From Mucilaginibacter sp. OK098 (GTDB lineage: Bacteria; Bacteroidota; Bacteroidia; Sphingobacteriales; Sphingobacteriaceae), in assembly GCF_900142915.1 (NCBI RefSeq), contig NZ_FRCM01000003.1:62504-126503 (forward strand): a stretch of 64,000 nt of DNA, read 5' to 3'. The translations under genes and the position numbers were made by a program. This document shows, in pieces, positions 44,848 to 52,861 of the stretch (positions are counted from its first letter, which is position 1; each line of letters begins with the position of its first letter). The notes beneath the pieces were generated by a model, which made no database searches, was not told the origin of the DNA, and worked only from the letters and a program-made list of their open reading frames with translations.

Positions 44848-45876
44848 TTACTCATCAGTCTTGAATGGTTTTGAGTATTGCGGCCTTATCATTTTCCATA
44901 TTATTTTATCAACCGGCTTATCATCAAGCAGCGCAAATAATACTGCCGGGTATTTTTGAGATTGAAAATACATGGCGGTTTCTCTACGGTTTGTGTGGAT
45001 ACCGGCATCTAATTGCTGAAATGAGCTTTTACTATCTGCCAATATCTCACTATACTGACCCTTTAAGCCCTCAATGGTTTTTTTAACCCATTCATAGAAC
45101 TCGTCGGGTACTTTTTCCAGCAGGTCTTCGAATGAGCGATCTTCTGATAAATGCTCCCATATTACCAGGTTCGAAACGCCGGTTACAATGCGGTGCAGCC
45201 GCAGGTATTCGGCAAGCTTTATTTTTACCCGAAGGCCGCTTTTAAATTTTATTACAAAGCCTTCCTTGCTGGCGTCGTCAAAAGATTTTAGAGCCTTAAA
45301 ATCATTAATGCCATCATACTTTTTTACAAGCGGAAAACCAATCGCCGACAATGGCAAATCTGCACCCGTCTTATTGTCGATAACCGCCAATAGCACCAAA
45401 TCATCAATATTACCGTAGTCAACTACAATCCTGTTATCTGGATAAACAATCTCAAATAAATAAGTGGCGGCCCTGTTTATCTTAGTAAAAGTACCGGCAT
45501 ATTTATTTTTCAGTATTTCAGTTGCATGTGCCGCCTGGCTGCTGATAAAACTGCCCCGGGTTGCTATAAAAGGTTCATCATTCAGCCAGTACAGAACGCC
45601 AAGGGAGCCATCCATTTTCTCATACACCTCAAACGGCTCATCCGGAATTTGTTCAGCCGGCAACTCGTCCAAATTAAAGAACTTCATAAACGGCTTTGCA
45701 ACAATATTAAAACTCGCATCAAGTATCAGTCCACGGCATTGCAGGGTTACCTCGTTCCAGGTATTGCTGTATTGTGCTTTGGCGGTGTAATTGTAAATAA
45801 ACAAATCGGCAAGTGGATGCTTCTGAACAGATACATATCGTTCATCAATCATCTGCCGAAGTAGTTCATTATTCAT
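44848..45876 (-). CDS. RNA ligase, T4 Rnl1-like
   Basis: Predicted ATP-dependent RNA ligase of the T4 Rnl1-like group (PF09511), 342 residues. Nucleotidyltransferase motifs appear in order: upstream RGLILD, motif I EKMDGS with adenylated Lys87, ATRGSF, motif III-like FEIVYPDNRIVVDYG, motif IV EGFVIKF and motif V KIKLAEYLRLH. It should seal 3'-OH and 5'-phosphate RNA ends. There is no kinase/phosphatase partner, reverse transcriptase or toxin next to it, so whether it repairs tRNA breaks is open. Cytosolic. Confidence 0.88.
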   Translation of the reverse strand: MNNELLRQMIDERYVSVQKHPLADLFIYNYTAKAQYSNTWNEVTLQCRGLILDASFNIVAKPFMKFFNLDELPAEQIPDEPFEVYEKMDGSLGVLYWLNDEPFIATRGSFISSQAAHATEILKNKYAGTFTKINRAATYLFEIVYPDNRIVVDYGNIDDLVLLAVIDNKTGADLPLSAIGFPLVKKYDGINDFKALKSFDDASKEGFVIKFKSGLRVKIKLAEYLRLHRIVTGVSNLVIWEHLSEDRSFEDLLEKVPDEFYEWVKKTIEGLKGQYSEILADSKSSFQQLDAGIHTNRRETAMYFQSQKYPAVLFALLDDKPVDKIIWKMIRPQYSKPFKTDE

Positions 45877-45884
45877 AAATATCC

Positions 45885-45941
45885 AACATCATTCATACAT
45901 CATCTAATTTCTTCATTCGCACATCCGAAATCCGCACATCA
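45885..45941. repeat. GATGTGC-word repeat docked on the pepT stop
   Basis: On the minus strand TGATGTGCGGATTTCGGATG followed by TGCGAATG and diminishing ATGATGTATGAATGATG words. The pepT TGA (45939-45941) is the first triplet. Confidence 0.8.
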
Positions 45942-47192
45942 CCCCCTCTCCTCCCACACCATGCACAAGTGCAAAATAGTTTCAACGGCTTTTTGCATGT
46001 CCTGTACCGATACCCATTCCTGTTTGCTGTGGAAGGCGTGTTCGCCTGCAAAAATATTGGGGCAGAGCAGGCCCATAAATGAAAGACGCGAGCCATCTGT
46101 ACCGCCGCGGATGCTGCAAAGTTTTGCATCAAGGCCAGCCCGTTTCATAGCCTCCATGCCATATTCAACTATCCGCGGGTGTTTATCCAGCATGCTTTTC
46201 ATGTTGCGGTATTGTGGTTTTACCTGCAGCTCATAAGTTGATGAAGGAAAGTTCTTCAATACCCCATCGGTTATTTTACGGACCACGTTGGCGTGTTCGG
46301 TAAGTTTATCATCATCAAAATCGCGGATTATAAAATCAATGCTTGCCGTTTCCACGTGCCCTTCTATAGCCACCGGATGTACAAAGCCTTGCTTATCTTC
46401 CGTTCCCTCCGGCGATAATTCAAAAGGCAGGGCGGCAATTATTAGCCCCGCAATTTTTATGGCGCTTTCCATTTTTCCTTTCGCAAAGCCGGGATGCGAG
46501 CTTAGTCCGTTTATAACCAGCTTTGCCCCATCTGCCGAAAATGTTTCATTCTCCATGTTGCCTGCACTTTCGCCATCCATGGTATAACCGGCATAGGCCC
46601 CAAGCTTTTTTATATCAACCTTATCGACACCGCGGCCAATCTCTTCATCAGGCGTAAACAGAATTCTGACCTTGCCATGTTTTATTTCAGGATGATTGAT
46701 CATCTGGTAACAGGCATCCATAATTTCGGCTACACCGGCTTTATTATCGGCGCCAAGCAAGGTTGTACCACTGGCCGTAACCACGTCGTTTCCCAGCTGG
46801 TTTTTCAAATCAGGATAATCTTTTAGTTTTATTATTTGTAACGGATCATCCGGCAAAATAAGATCCGCCCCCTGGTAATTTTTGTGAACGATGGGTTTTA
46901 CACCTGTGCCGCTACAATCGGGCGCGGTATCCATGTGCGAGCAAAAACAGATAACCGGCACATCCTCCTTATCAGTATTTGACGGTATAGTAGCATATAC
47001 ATAACCAAATTCATCTAAATGAGCATCCGTTACACCCATTTCCAGCAATTCATTCACCAGCACACGCCCCAGGTCTTTTTGTTTTTCTGTTGATGGGATA
47101 GATTCAGAAGCCGGATCAGACTGTGTATCGATAGTTACGTATTTTAAAAATCTGTCGGCAACTGTGAAATGGAGGGGGTAATTAAAAATCAT
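45939..47192 (-). CDS. pepT: Peptidase T (tripeptide aminopeptidase)
   Basis: M20B zinc aminopeptidase removing the N-terminal residue of tripeptides in the cytosol. 417 residues from the ATG at 47192; an in-frame TTG at 47201 falls in a promoter-like CACCTTTG box. Metal and catalytic motifs: CSHMDTAPDCSG, LLGADNKAGVAEIM, FTPDEEIGRGVDK and the late FAGEHAFHSKQEWV. RGGTDGSRLSFMGLLCPN is diagnostic for PepT. It reads convergently to nothing; the RNA ligase gene follows on the same strand. Confidence 0.96.
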   Translation of the reverse strand: MIFNYPLHFTVADRFLKYVTIDTQSDPASESIPSTEKQKDLGRVLVNELLEMGVTDAHLDEFGYVYATIPSNTDKEDVPVICFCSHMDTAPDCSGTGVKPIVHKNYQGADLILPDDPLQIIKLKDYPDLKNQLGNDVVTASGTTLLGADNKAGVAEIMDACYQMINHPEIKHGKVRILFTPDEEIGRGVDKVDIKKLGAYAGYTMDGESAGNMENETFSADGAKLVINGLSSHPGFAKGKMESAIKIAGLIIAALPFELSPEGTEDKQGFVHPVAIEGHVETASIDFIIRDFDDDKLTEHANVVRKITDGVLKNFPSSTYELQVKPQYRNMKSMLDKHPRIVEYGMEAMKRAGLDAKLCSIRGGTDGSRLSFMGLLCPNIFAGEHAFHSKQEWVSVQDMQKAVETILHLCMVWEERG

Positions 47193-47212
47193 AGTGCACA
47201 AAGGTGCAGATA

Positions 47213-47467
47213 TTATTTTATTATGATTAAATCATCATCCGGAATGATCCACTGCTTACTACCCGCATCGGTGCAATAGTAGAAATTCATATCATAATTT
47301 GATTGCAAATAAAGGCTATCAACTATAAATGGCGCAGTTGAACCCCGAAGCTTAACGTTGCTATCCATTTTTACTTTTGTTCCATTAGGGATACGCCTTA
47401 AATCTGAAGATTTCTTACACCCTACTATAGACAATAAGGTTAAAGTAGAAATTAATATCCATTTCAT
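47213..47467 (-). CDS. Small hypothetical lipoprotein
   Basis: An 84-residue product with signal peptide and lipobox SIVGC (Cys17) followed by KKSSDLRRIPNGTKVKM. It contains one further Cys in FYYCTDAG and no recognisable domain. Likely a lipid-anchored envelope protein. It lies just upstream of pepT on the same strand. Confidence 0.65.
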   Translation of the reverse strand: MKWILISTLTLLSIVGCKKSSDLRRIPNGTKVKMDSNVKLRGSTAPFIVDSLYLQSNYDMNFYYCTDAGSKQWIIPDDDLIIIK

Positions 47468-48323
47468 CGGTTCAATTGTTGTATTTGCTTCAACACCATT
47501 AAGGTTTACGTTGAAACAAACGATCTAAAGAATAGGTGCTATTAAAAATTTATCAAATCGGATACCTGTAAGATATCTTGCTATATTATTACATAACAAA
47601 AACAATACCTTTAAATTACAAAACAATGCCGAATTGTGGAAAACTAATAATTTATCAAAAACCAAATATAACATTATGTAATTCAATATGTTACAATTTG
47701 AGAAAAAATAAAAAAAATTATTTATCCTTCTAAAACAATAAGTTATCAACAATTACCGACTGGGGAAAGATTGAGACAATATGTGCAAATTATTTCTCAT
47801 ATATGATTATATATGCCTTATAAATATGCTATTACGCACAGACGCCCGATTTCTCAACAACTCACACGGCATAAAGCTTTCATATAACAATTTTGCGCTG
47901 TTAAATTTATCAAACAGCTTATTCTATATAGGTGATCTAAAAGCATCATTTAACTTTTTTTGAATTCTTAAATGCACACTAGCATATAGAGTTATAGACA
48001 CTGTGTTAATAAAAACAGAGGCATTTTGTTTAAAATAAACATTTCATTTGCCAATAGACGCTTTTAATCAACATCAACTATTAGGATAATCAACTATAAT
48101 ACAAGCATTTGAACCTTGCTCCTTAATGTAATTAGTTAAACAAGCAGGGGGGCTGAATTATGGATAAGTGCCTGTATAAAATAATTCATATCAGCTAATA
48201 TGGCTCTAAAAAATCAATCTGCATTGCGAATATTATTTACACCGTTGTTACTTAGAAAATAAGTTTATCGAACATTTATTTGAAGCTTATCGTTTAAACA
48301 ATCAAGATGATTAATCTTACAAC
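47468..48323. other. AT-rich 850-base region without a convincing gene
   Basis: Strongly AT-rich compared with the flanks, with many A/T runs and stop codons in all frames. The largest ORFs (about 60-75 codons) look random. Words such as GTTATCAACAA and TTGTGGAAAAC faintly resemble DnaA boxes but are neither clustered nor consensus. It must hold the promoters of the lipoprotein and beta-barrel genes. Confidence 0.6.
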
Positions 48324-49067
48324 TTGACTTTGAAAAATTTTATTATATTTTTTGTTGCAGTAATTGCAACTGTTGGGGCAAAAGCACAGGCCGGTTATAA
48401 TTATTACCAATTTGGTGTAGGAGGAGGGGCAAGCTATATGCGCGGTTACACTAACATTCCGCGACAGGATAGTAAAATTGGCTTTAACGCAAATCTTATT
48501 TACAATTACAACCCTTATTTACCAATCGAGCTTGAACTTCAAAAAGGCCAGTTATCCGGCGGTGGCTTAACTGTTGATAAAGATATGTTTGGCCGCCAGT
48601 ATACCAATAATTTTTTGGCAGTTTATCTGCATGCCGATGTGCACCTGGGCTCATTTATTGATTATGGAAATGGCTGGTTTTTAAATGTTGTAAAAAACTT
48701 TTACCTCGGTTCAGGCGTCGGATTACTTAGAAACAACAATACAGTACAGCGAACGAATGTAATTGTTGCAAACGGACCATTGTTCTATGTTTTCCCGGGA
48801 AAAGATAAAAGCACCAATATATCTATCCCATTAAGGGTTGGTTATGAATTTAAGATCTTTGATTCATATGATGAGCCTGGCTGGGCCATTGATGTTGGCT
48901 ACGTTCATAATATTGTTTTTGGCGAGGGGCTGGACGGGTATGACGACCCAACCTCGAAATTTAAAAACAATGCCGTTAACCAATACCGGCAGATCACCAT
49001 TGGCTTTAAGTACTTTTTTGGCACAACAGTGGCATACAACAAATTGGTTAAAGAATACGGGTTTTAA
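48324..49067 (+). CDS. Outer-membrane beta-barrel protein
   Basis: A 247-residue protein with a signal peptide (FIIFFVAVIATVGAKAQA) and alternating beta-strand patterns ending in an aromatic (GFKYFFGTTVAYNKL), as in small porin-like barrels. There is no ATG in frame: starts are TTG at 48324 or, more naturally, TTG at 48330 (MKNFIIFF). An ATG at 48308 is out of frame and stops after six codons. Function unknown; YjbR follows after one base. Confidence 0.75.
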   Translation: MTLKNFIIFFVAVIATVGAKAQAGYNYYQFGVGGGASYMRGYTNIPRQDSKIGFNANLIYNYNPYLPIELELQKGQLSGGGLTVDKDMFGRQYTNNFLAVYLHADVHLGSFIDYGNGWFLNVVKNFYLGSGVGLLRNNNTVQRTNVIVANGPLFYVFPGKDKSTNISIPLRVGYEFKIFDSYDEPGWAIDVGYVHNIVFGEGLDGYDDPTSKFKNNAVNQYRQITIGFKYFFGTTVAYNKLVKEYGF

Positions 49068-49068
49068 G

Positions 49069-49428
49069 ATGAATATTGAAGAACTTCGCGATTATTGCCT
49101 GCAAAAACCAGCAGTTACTGAAGGATTACCTTTTGGCGAGGATACACTGGTTTTTAAAGTTGGCGACAAGTTGTTTTTACTTACCGGCATCCAGGCAGGA
49201 AACCGTTTTAATGTAAAATGCGACCCTGAGCTGGCAATTGAGCTAAGAGAGCAATATACCGAAGTACAGCCCGGCTACCATATGAATAAAAAACTGTGGA
49301 ACACGGTTTATATGGATGGCTCGCTAACCACCAAACAGCTGCACCAAATGATAGATCACTCCTACGACCTGGTATTTAAAGGCTTACCCAAAAAGCTGCA
49401 GGAAGAAATTATTTCCGGTAACCAATAA
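49069..49428 (+). CDS. MmcQ/YjbR family DNA-binding-like protein
   Basis: A 119-residue protein of the YjbR/CyaY-like fold. Typical pattern: MNIEELRDYCLQKPAVTEGLPFGEDTLVFKVGDK at the start and GYHMNKKLWNTVYMDGSLT with the DHSYDLV end. The family is described as DNA-binding-like, but its role is not established. The start is the ATG one base after the barrel stop, so the genes are likely co-transcribed. Confidence 0.9.
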   Translation: MNIEELRDYCLQKPAVTEGLPFGEDTLVFKVGDKLFLLTGIQAGNRFNVKCDPELAIELREQYTEVQPGYHMNKKLWNTVYMDGSLTTKQLHQMIDHSYDLVFKGLPKKLQEEIISGNQ

Positions 49429-49455
49429 GATACATTTTTATTGAGTCGCGCTAAT

Positions 49456-49463
49456 TATATTTG
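49456..49463 (+). promoter_or_regulatory. TAnnTTTG promoter box of the M14 gene
   Basis: TATATTTG, 15 bases before the ATG at 49479. Confidence 0.5.
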
Positions 49464-49478
49464 TCAAAAGCCCTTTTC

Positions 49479-51221
49479 ATGAAAACACTTTTATCAGCAT
49501 TGCTTACCTGTTTTATTTTTTTTAGTGCCAAAGCCCAGTTAACTCCGTTTGAATTAAGTAAGGATAAAAATTATACCGCAACTTATAACGAAGTGATTGC
49601 TTATTATCAAAAACTTGCTGCGGCAAACCCGCAGATGAAGTTGTTTAACTATGGTACAACAGATATTGGCAAACCTTTAACACTGGTTGTGTTATCGCGC
49701 GATAAGGTTTTTGATCCGGCATTGATAAAAAGACAAAATAAAAGAGTACTGCTAATAAATAACGGCATTCATCCCGGCGAGCCGGAAGGTATTGATGCCA
49801 GTATGATGTTTGCCCGCGATCTGCTTAAAAAAAATGCACTGCCAAAAAATGTGGTGATCTGCATGATTGCTCTTTATAATATTGACGGCAACATGAACCG
49901 CGGACTAAGCCGGGTTAGCCAGAACGGACCGCGTGCTTATGGCTTTAGGGGTAATTACCGCAACCTTGACCTTAACCGTGATTTTATTAAAGCGGATAGC
50001 CGCAATGCGCTGGCTTTTGAGCAAATAGTAAATACCTGGAAGCCCGAAGTATTTTTAGATAACCACACCAGCGATGGGGCCGACTATCAATATGTAATGA
50101 CGCTGATCGAGACTCAAAAAGAAAAGCAAAACCCAATTCTGGCTAATTATACTTCCAAAACATTAACGTCCGAACTTTATAAAAGAATGAAAAAAGGCGG
50201 TTATGAGATGATCCCTTATGGCGCGGGTGAAAGAGGCCTTCCGGATTCGGGCATTGTGAGCTTTTTGGAAACACCTAGGTTTGCAACAGGATACACGGCT
50301 CAGCGCAACATTATCAGCTATATTACCGAAACCCATATGCTGAAATCATTCGATAAAAGGGTTTATGCTACGTATGATTTTGAGCAGCACCTGGTTGATA
50401 TTTTTGAACGCGACGCCAAACTGATAGGCAAGCTGAAGCAAAAAGCTGATGAGCAGGTGATCAATCAAAAAACCTTTGCTTTGGATTGGGATGTTGATAT
50501 GAATAAGGTTGATACCATAACTTTTAAAGGATATGCAGCATTATATAAACCAAGTGATATAAGTGGCTTAAAACGCTTGTATTATGACAGGAACCAGCCT
50601 TATACAAAAACTGTAAGGTATTGGAACAGCTATAAAGCAACCGACTCAGTAAATAAGCCGCTTGCCTACATTATTCCGCAGGCCTGGGGCAAAATAATCG
50701 ACCTCTTTAAACTGAACAGTGTTGCCATGCATCGCTTAACGCATGATACTACCATAGCTTTGCAGATGTATTATATTGAGGATTATAAAACCCCGCAAAA
50801 ACCTTTTGAAGGCCATTACCTGCACAGCAATGTAAAACTAAACCCGGTTGATACGAGGGTTAAATTTTACGAGGGCGATTACGTGGTATATACCAACCAG
50901 CCCCTTAACCGTTATATTGTGGAAACGCTGGAGCCACAGGGTGTTGATTCATTTTTTGCCTGGAACTTTTTCGATTCGGTTTTAGGAGAGAAGGAATATT
51001 TCAGTAATTATGTATTTGAAGATAAAGCTGCTGACATGCTGAAAACAGACCCCGATCTAAAGAAAAAACTGGAAGATGCAAAAGCAAAGGACCCTAAGCT
51101 GGCTAGCAGTGCCGGGGCACAATTAAACTTTATATACCGCAACTCTATCTATTTCGAAAAAACATATCTTCGCTATCCTGTTGGCCGGTTGCTGACAGAT
51201 ACTAAACTCGACCTGAAATGA
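49479..51221 (+). CDS. M14 family zinc carboxypeptidase, secreted
   Basis: A 580-residue M14-type metallopeptidase with signal peptide ending FSAKAQ. The zinc site begins GIHPGEPEGIDASMMF (H and E ligands), the Arg/Asn substrate region is NYRNLDLNRDFIK and the third ligand is the His of LDNHTSDGADY. A C-terminal ~250-residue extension is of unknown role. It probably trims peptides or peptidoglycan stems outside the cytosol. The TGA overlaps the rhomboid ATG. Confidence 0.9.
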   Translation: MKTLLSALLTCFIFFSAKAQLTPFELSKDKNYTATYNEVIAYYQKLAAANPQMKLFNYGTTDIGKPLTLVVLSRDKVFDPALIKRQNKRVLLINNGIHPGEPEGIDASMMFARDLLKKNALPKNVVICMIALYNIDGNMNRGLSRVSQNGPRAYGFRGNYRNLDLNRDFIKADSRNALAFEQIVNTWKPEVFLDNHTSDGADYQYVMTLIETQKEKQNPILANYTSKTLTSELYKRMKKGGYEMIPYGAGERGLPDSGIVSFLETPRFATGYTAQRNIISYITETHMLKSFDKRVYATYDFEQHLVDIFERDAKLIGKLKQKADEQVINQKTFALDWDVDMNKVDTITFKGYAALYKPSDISGLKRLYYDRNQPYTKTVRYWNSYKATDSVNKPLAYIIPQAWGKIIDLFKLNSVAMHRLTHDTTIALQMYYIEDYKTPQKPFEGHYLHSNVKLNPVDTRVKFYEGDYVVYTNQPLNRYIVETLEPQGVDSFFAWNFFDSVLGEKEYFSNYVFEDKAADMLKTDPDLKKKLEDAKAKDPKLASSAGAQLNFIYRNSIYFEKTYLRYPVGRLLTDTKLDLK

Positions 51222-51850
51222 TGGATCTTTTAATGGCGTCTCCTGTGGCGTCAGTTATATTTGCTTTTACTATACTAACTTCCCTTTGGGCGTTTTCAAA
51301 TGATAACGTTTATGCCCAAATGATCCTGCACCCTTATAGTGTAGCGCGGGGGCAAAGACGTTATACCGTAATTACCAGCGGCTTTATCCATAACGACTGG
51401 ATGCACCTGTTCTTCAACATGCTATCCTACTATTTCTTTGCCTTTGATTTAGAAAAAGCCTTAGGGCACTGGCAATTTGCTTTGCTATACTTTGTGAGCC
51501 TTATATTAAGCGATCTGCCAACGGTATATAAGCATAGAAATGATGAATGGTACCACAGCCTGGGCGCATCAGGAGCAGTAAGCGCGGTTATATTTAGCGC
51601 TATTTTGTTTAACCCGCTTGGCAAAATGATGATACTGCCTTTGCCTTTTGGCATCCCAGCCGTATTATTCGGGGTGATCTACCTGTTTTATTGCAATTAC
51701 GCTTCCAAATATTCAAGAGACAACATTAACCATGATGCTCACCTTTTTGGCGCATTAAGCGGGCTGCTGATAACTATTGCATTAAACCCGCACATTGTAA
51801 ACTTCTTTATACAGCAAGTTAGCGGGGGAGTTCAATCGCTGATTCACTGA
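51218..51850 (+). CDS. Rhomboid family intramembrane serine protease
   Basis: A 210-residue membrane protein with six transmembrane helices. The rhomboid oxyanion/helix-2 motif is HNDWMHLFFNM, the nucleophile is Ser118 in GASGAVSA, and the catalytic His is H175 in NHDAHLFGALSG. It cleaves transmembrane substrates in the inner membrane. It overlaps the M14 gene by four bases (coupled) and the convergent downstream gene by 32 bases at its 3' end. Confidence 0.93.
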   Translation: MMDLLMASPVASVIFAFTILTSLWAFSNDNVYAQMILHPYSVARGQRRYTVITSGFIHNDWMHLFFNMLSYYFFAFDLEKALGHWQFALLYFVSLILSDLPTVYKHRNDEWYHSLGASGAVSAVIFSAILFNPLGKMMILPLPFGIPAVLFGVIYLFYCNYASKYSRDNINHDAHLFGALSGLLITIALNPHIVNFFIQQVSGGVQSLIH

Positions 51851-52808
51851 TCAGGCTGCCATCGGGATTAAACAAAAAGCTCATGGGTTGTTCGGGGTTT
51901 TTAATGATCTCTAAAAGCAGGAAGCCCCAGTTTTTCCAGAAGCTTTCCAGCACCTGGCCGTAGATCTTGTTCAGCCAATCGTCAAACATTGGCTTGCTAC
52001 TCATACCGCGCAGGGGCATGGCTTCTATAAAAATTTCATCGCCCACCGGTAGTACATTATATTCAGGCAGGCGGTTAAACAGGTAAGCTGAATAAAATAC
52101 CCTTCCGCAAAACTCCTCGAACTGGATGGGATGAAGCAGCTGATCCTTTATTTTATCATATACCTCCTGGTGATATATAGCATTGGCGCCATTATCCTGT
52201 AAACAAATGATCAGACCAAAATCGCGGATACGGAGCGAAAAGGTAAGCGTATTGATCTCATCTCGATAGCCAAACTCAACCGGATTATTATCAACCTTAA
52301 AAAGAAAGATGCTGTAGGGCTTAAAGTCTTCAAAAGTAATTGGCAGGTTAAGGCTTTGCAGCATTAAATGCAGGTTATTGAACTTGTGAATGATAGATTG
52401 CGAAATATTAAACTCCTCGCCTTTTGAATGCTGTAATTTTATCCCGCTCTGTACCTCGTTAAAGATCAGTCCGTAAAGCATTTTGCCTGCCCATTGAAAA
52501 AGCTTCAGCTCGTCAAGCTCTTTTATAGCGTTGTAACCAATTTCAAAGGCAGCGGCTATTTCTGTTTCCAGGGGTTCAAGATAGGCTTCGTTTACATTTG
52601 CAGCGCAAGGGATCTTGATATCCTTGTAGGTAGCCATGCTTTCATCAAGCATTTTAAAGGCCTTATCTTCCAGCTGGTACCGGCTCATCAGCCATTGCGG
52701 AAATACCTGGATCTTTTCCTCTTCTGAAGAAAGCACCTGACCGGTTAAAAAGCAATTGCGGTTACCGAATTTAAAAGATTCAAAAGGATGATAAATTTCC
52801 TGGGCCAT
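51819..52808 (-). CDS. Hypothetical protein with a degenerate HNH-like N-terminal domain
   Basis: A 329-residue cytosolic protein. Residues ~15-85 follow the outline of HNH-type modules that read CxxC, EHVFPxWL and CxxCN...LE. Here they are C19-LT-T22, IQVFPQWL and C68-AANVNEAYLEPLE, so zinc and catalytic residues are mostly lost. The rest (EYNVLPVGDEIFIEAMPLRG) is unrecognised. The gene overlaps the rhomboid tail-to-tail and has a TAnnTTTG box four bases before its ATG, divergent from the epimerase. Relationship to HNH proteins is my inference. Confidence 0.75.
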   Translation of the reverse strand: MAQEIYHPFESFKFGNRNCFLTGQVLSSEEEKIQVFPQWLMSRYQLEDKAFKMLDESMATYKDIKIPCAANVNEAYLEPLETEIAAAFEIGYNAIKELDELKLFQWAGKMLYGLIFNEVQSGIKLQHSKGEEFNISQSIIHKFNNLHLMLQSLNLPITFEDFKPYSIFLFKVDNNPVEFGYRDEINTLTFSLRIRDFGLIICLQDNGANAIYHQEVYDKIKDQLLHPIQFEEFCGRVFYSAYLFNRLPEYNVLPVGDEIFIEAMPLRGMSSKPMFDDWLNKIYGQVLESFWKNWGFLLLEIIKNPEQPMSFLFNPDGSLISESAIELPR

Positions 52809-52812
52809 GGCG

Positions 52813-52820
52813 CAAAGATA
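52813..52820 (-). promoter_or_regulatory. TAnnTTTG box 4 bases before a minus-strand ATG
   Basis: TATCTTTG on the minus strand, then CGCC and the ATG of the degenerate HNH-like gene. Leaderless transcript predicted. Confidence 0.6.
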
Positions 52821-52845
52821 AGCATCAAATCCAACCGGAAAATTT

Positions 52846-52853
52846 TAGCTTTG
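52846..52853 (+). promoter_or_regulatory. TAnnTTTG box 8 bases before the epimerase ATG
   Basis: TAGCTTTG, eight bases before the ATG at 52862. Paired divergently with the box at 52813-52820 within 41 bases. Confidence 0.55.
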
Positions 52854-52861
52854 AATTTAAC

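Noticed and set aside
44848-45876. RNA ligase as part of a retron or CRISPR-like system
   Set aside because: No reverse transcriptase, nuclease or kinase gene adjoins it. The flanking repeats are the same GATGTGC words found elsewhere.
47600-47780. Possible oriC with DnaA boxes
   Set aside because: Only loose matches (TTATCAACA, TTGTGGAAA) without clustering. dnaA/dnaN are absent, and skew cannot be computed here.
47781-47963. 60-codon ORF in the AT-rich gap
   Set aside because: It is expected by chance, has no promoter or conserved features, and is Leu/Asn/Phe-rich as AT-rich noise is.
48838-49068. N-terminal extension of the YjbR protein by 77 codons
   Set aside because: The extension is an out-of-frame reading of the beta-barrel gene. 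The conserved family start is the ATG at 49069.
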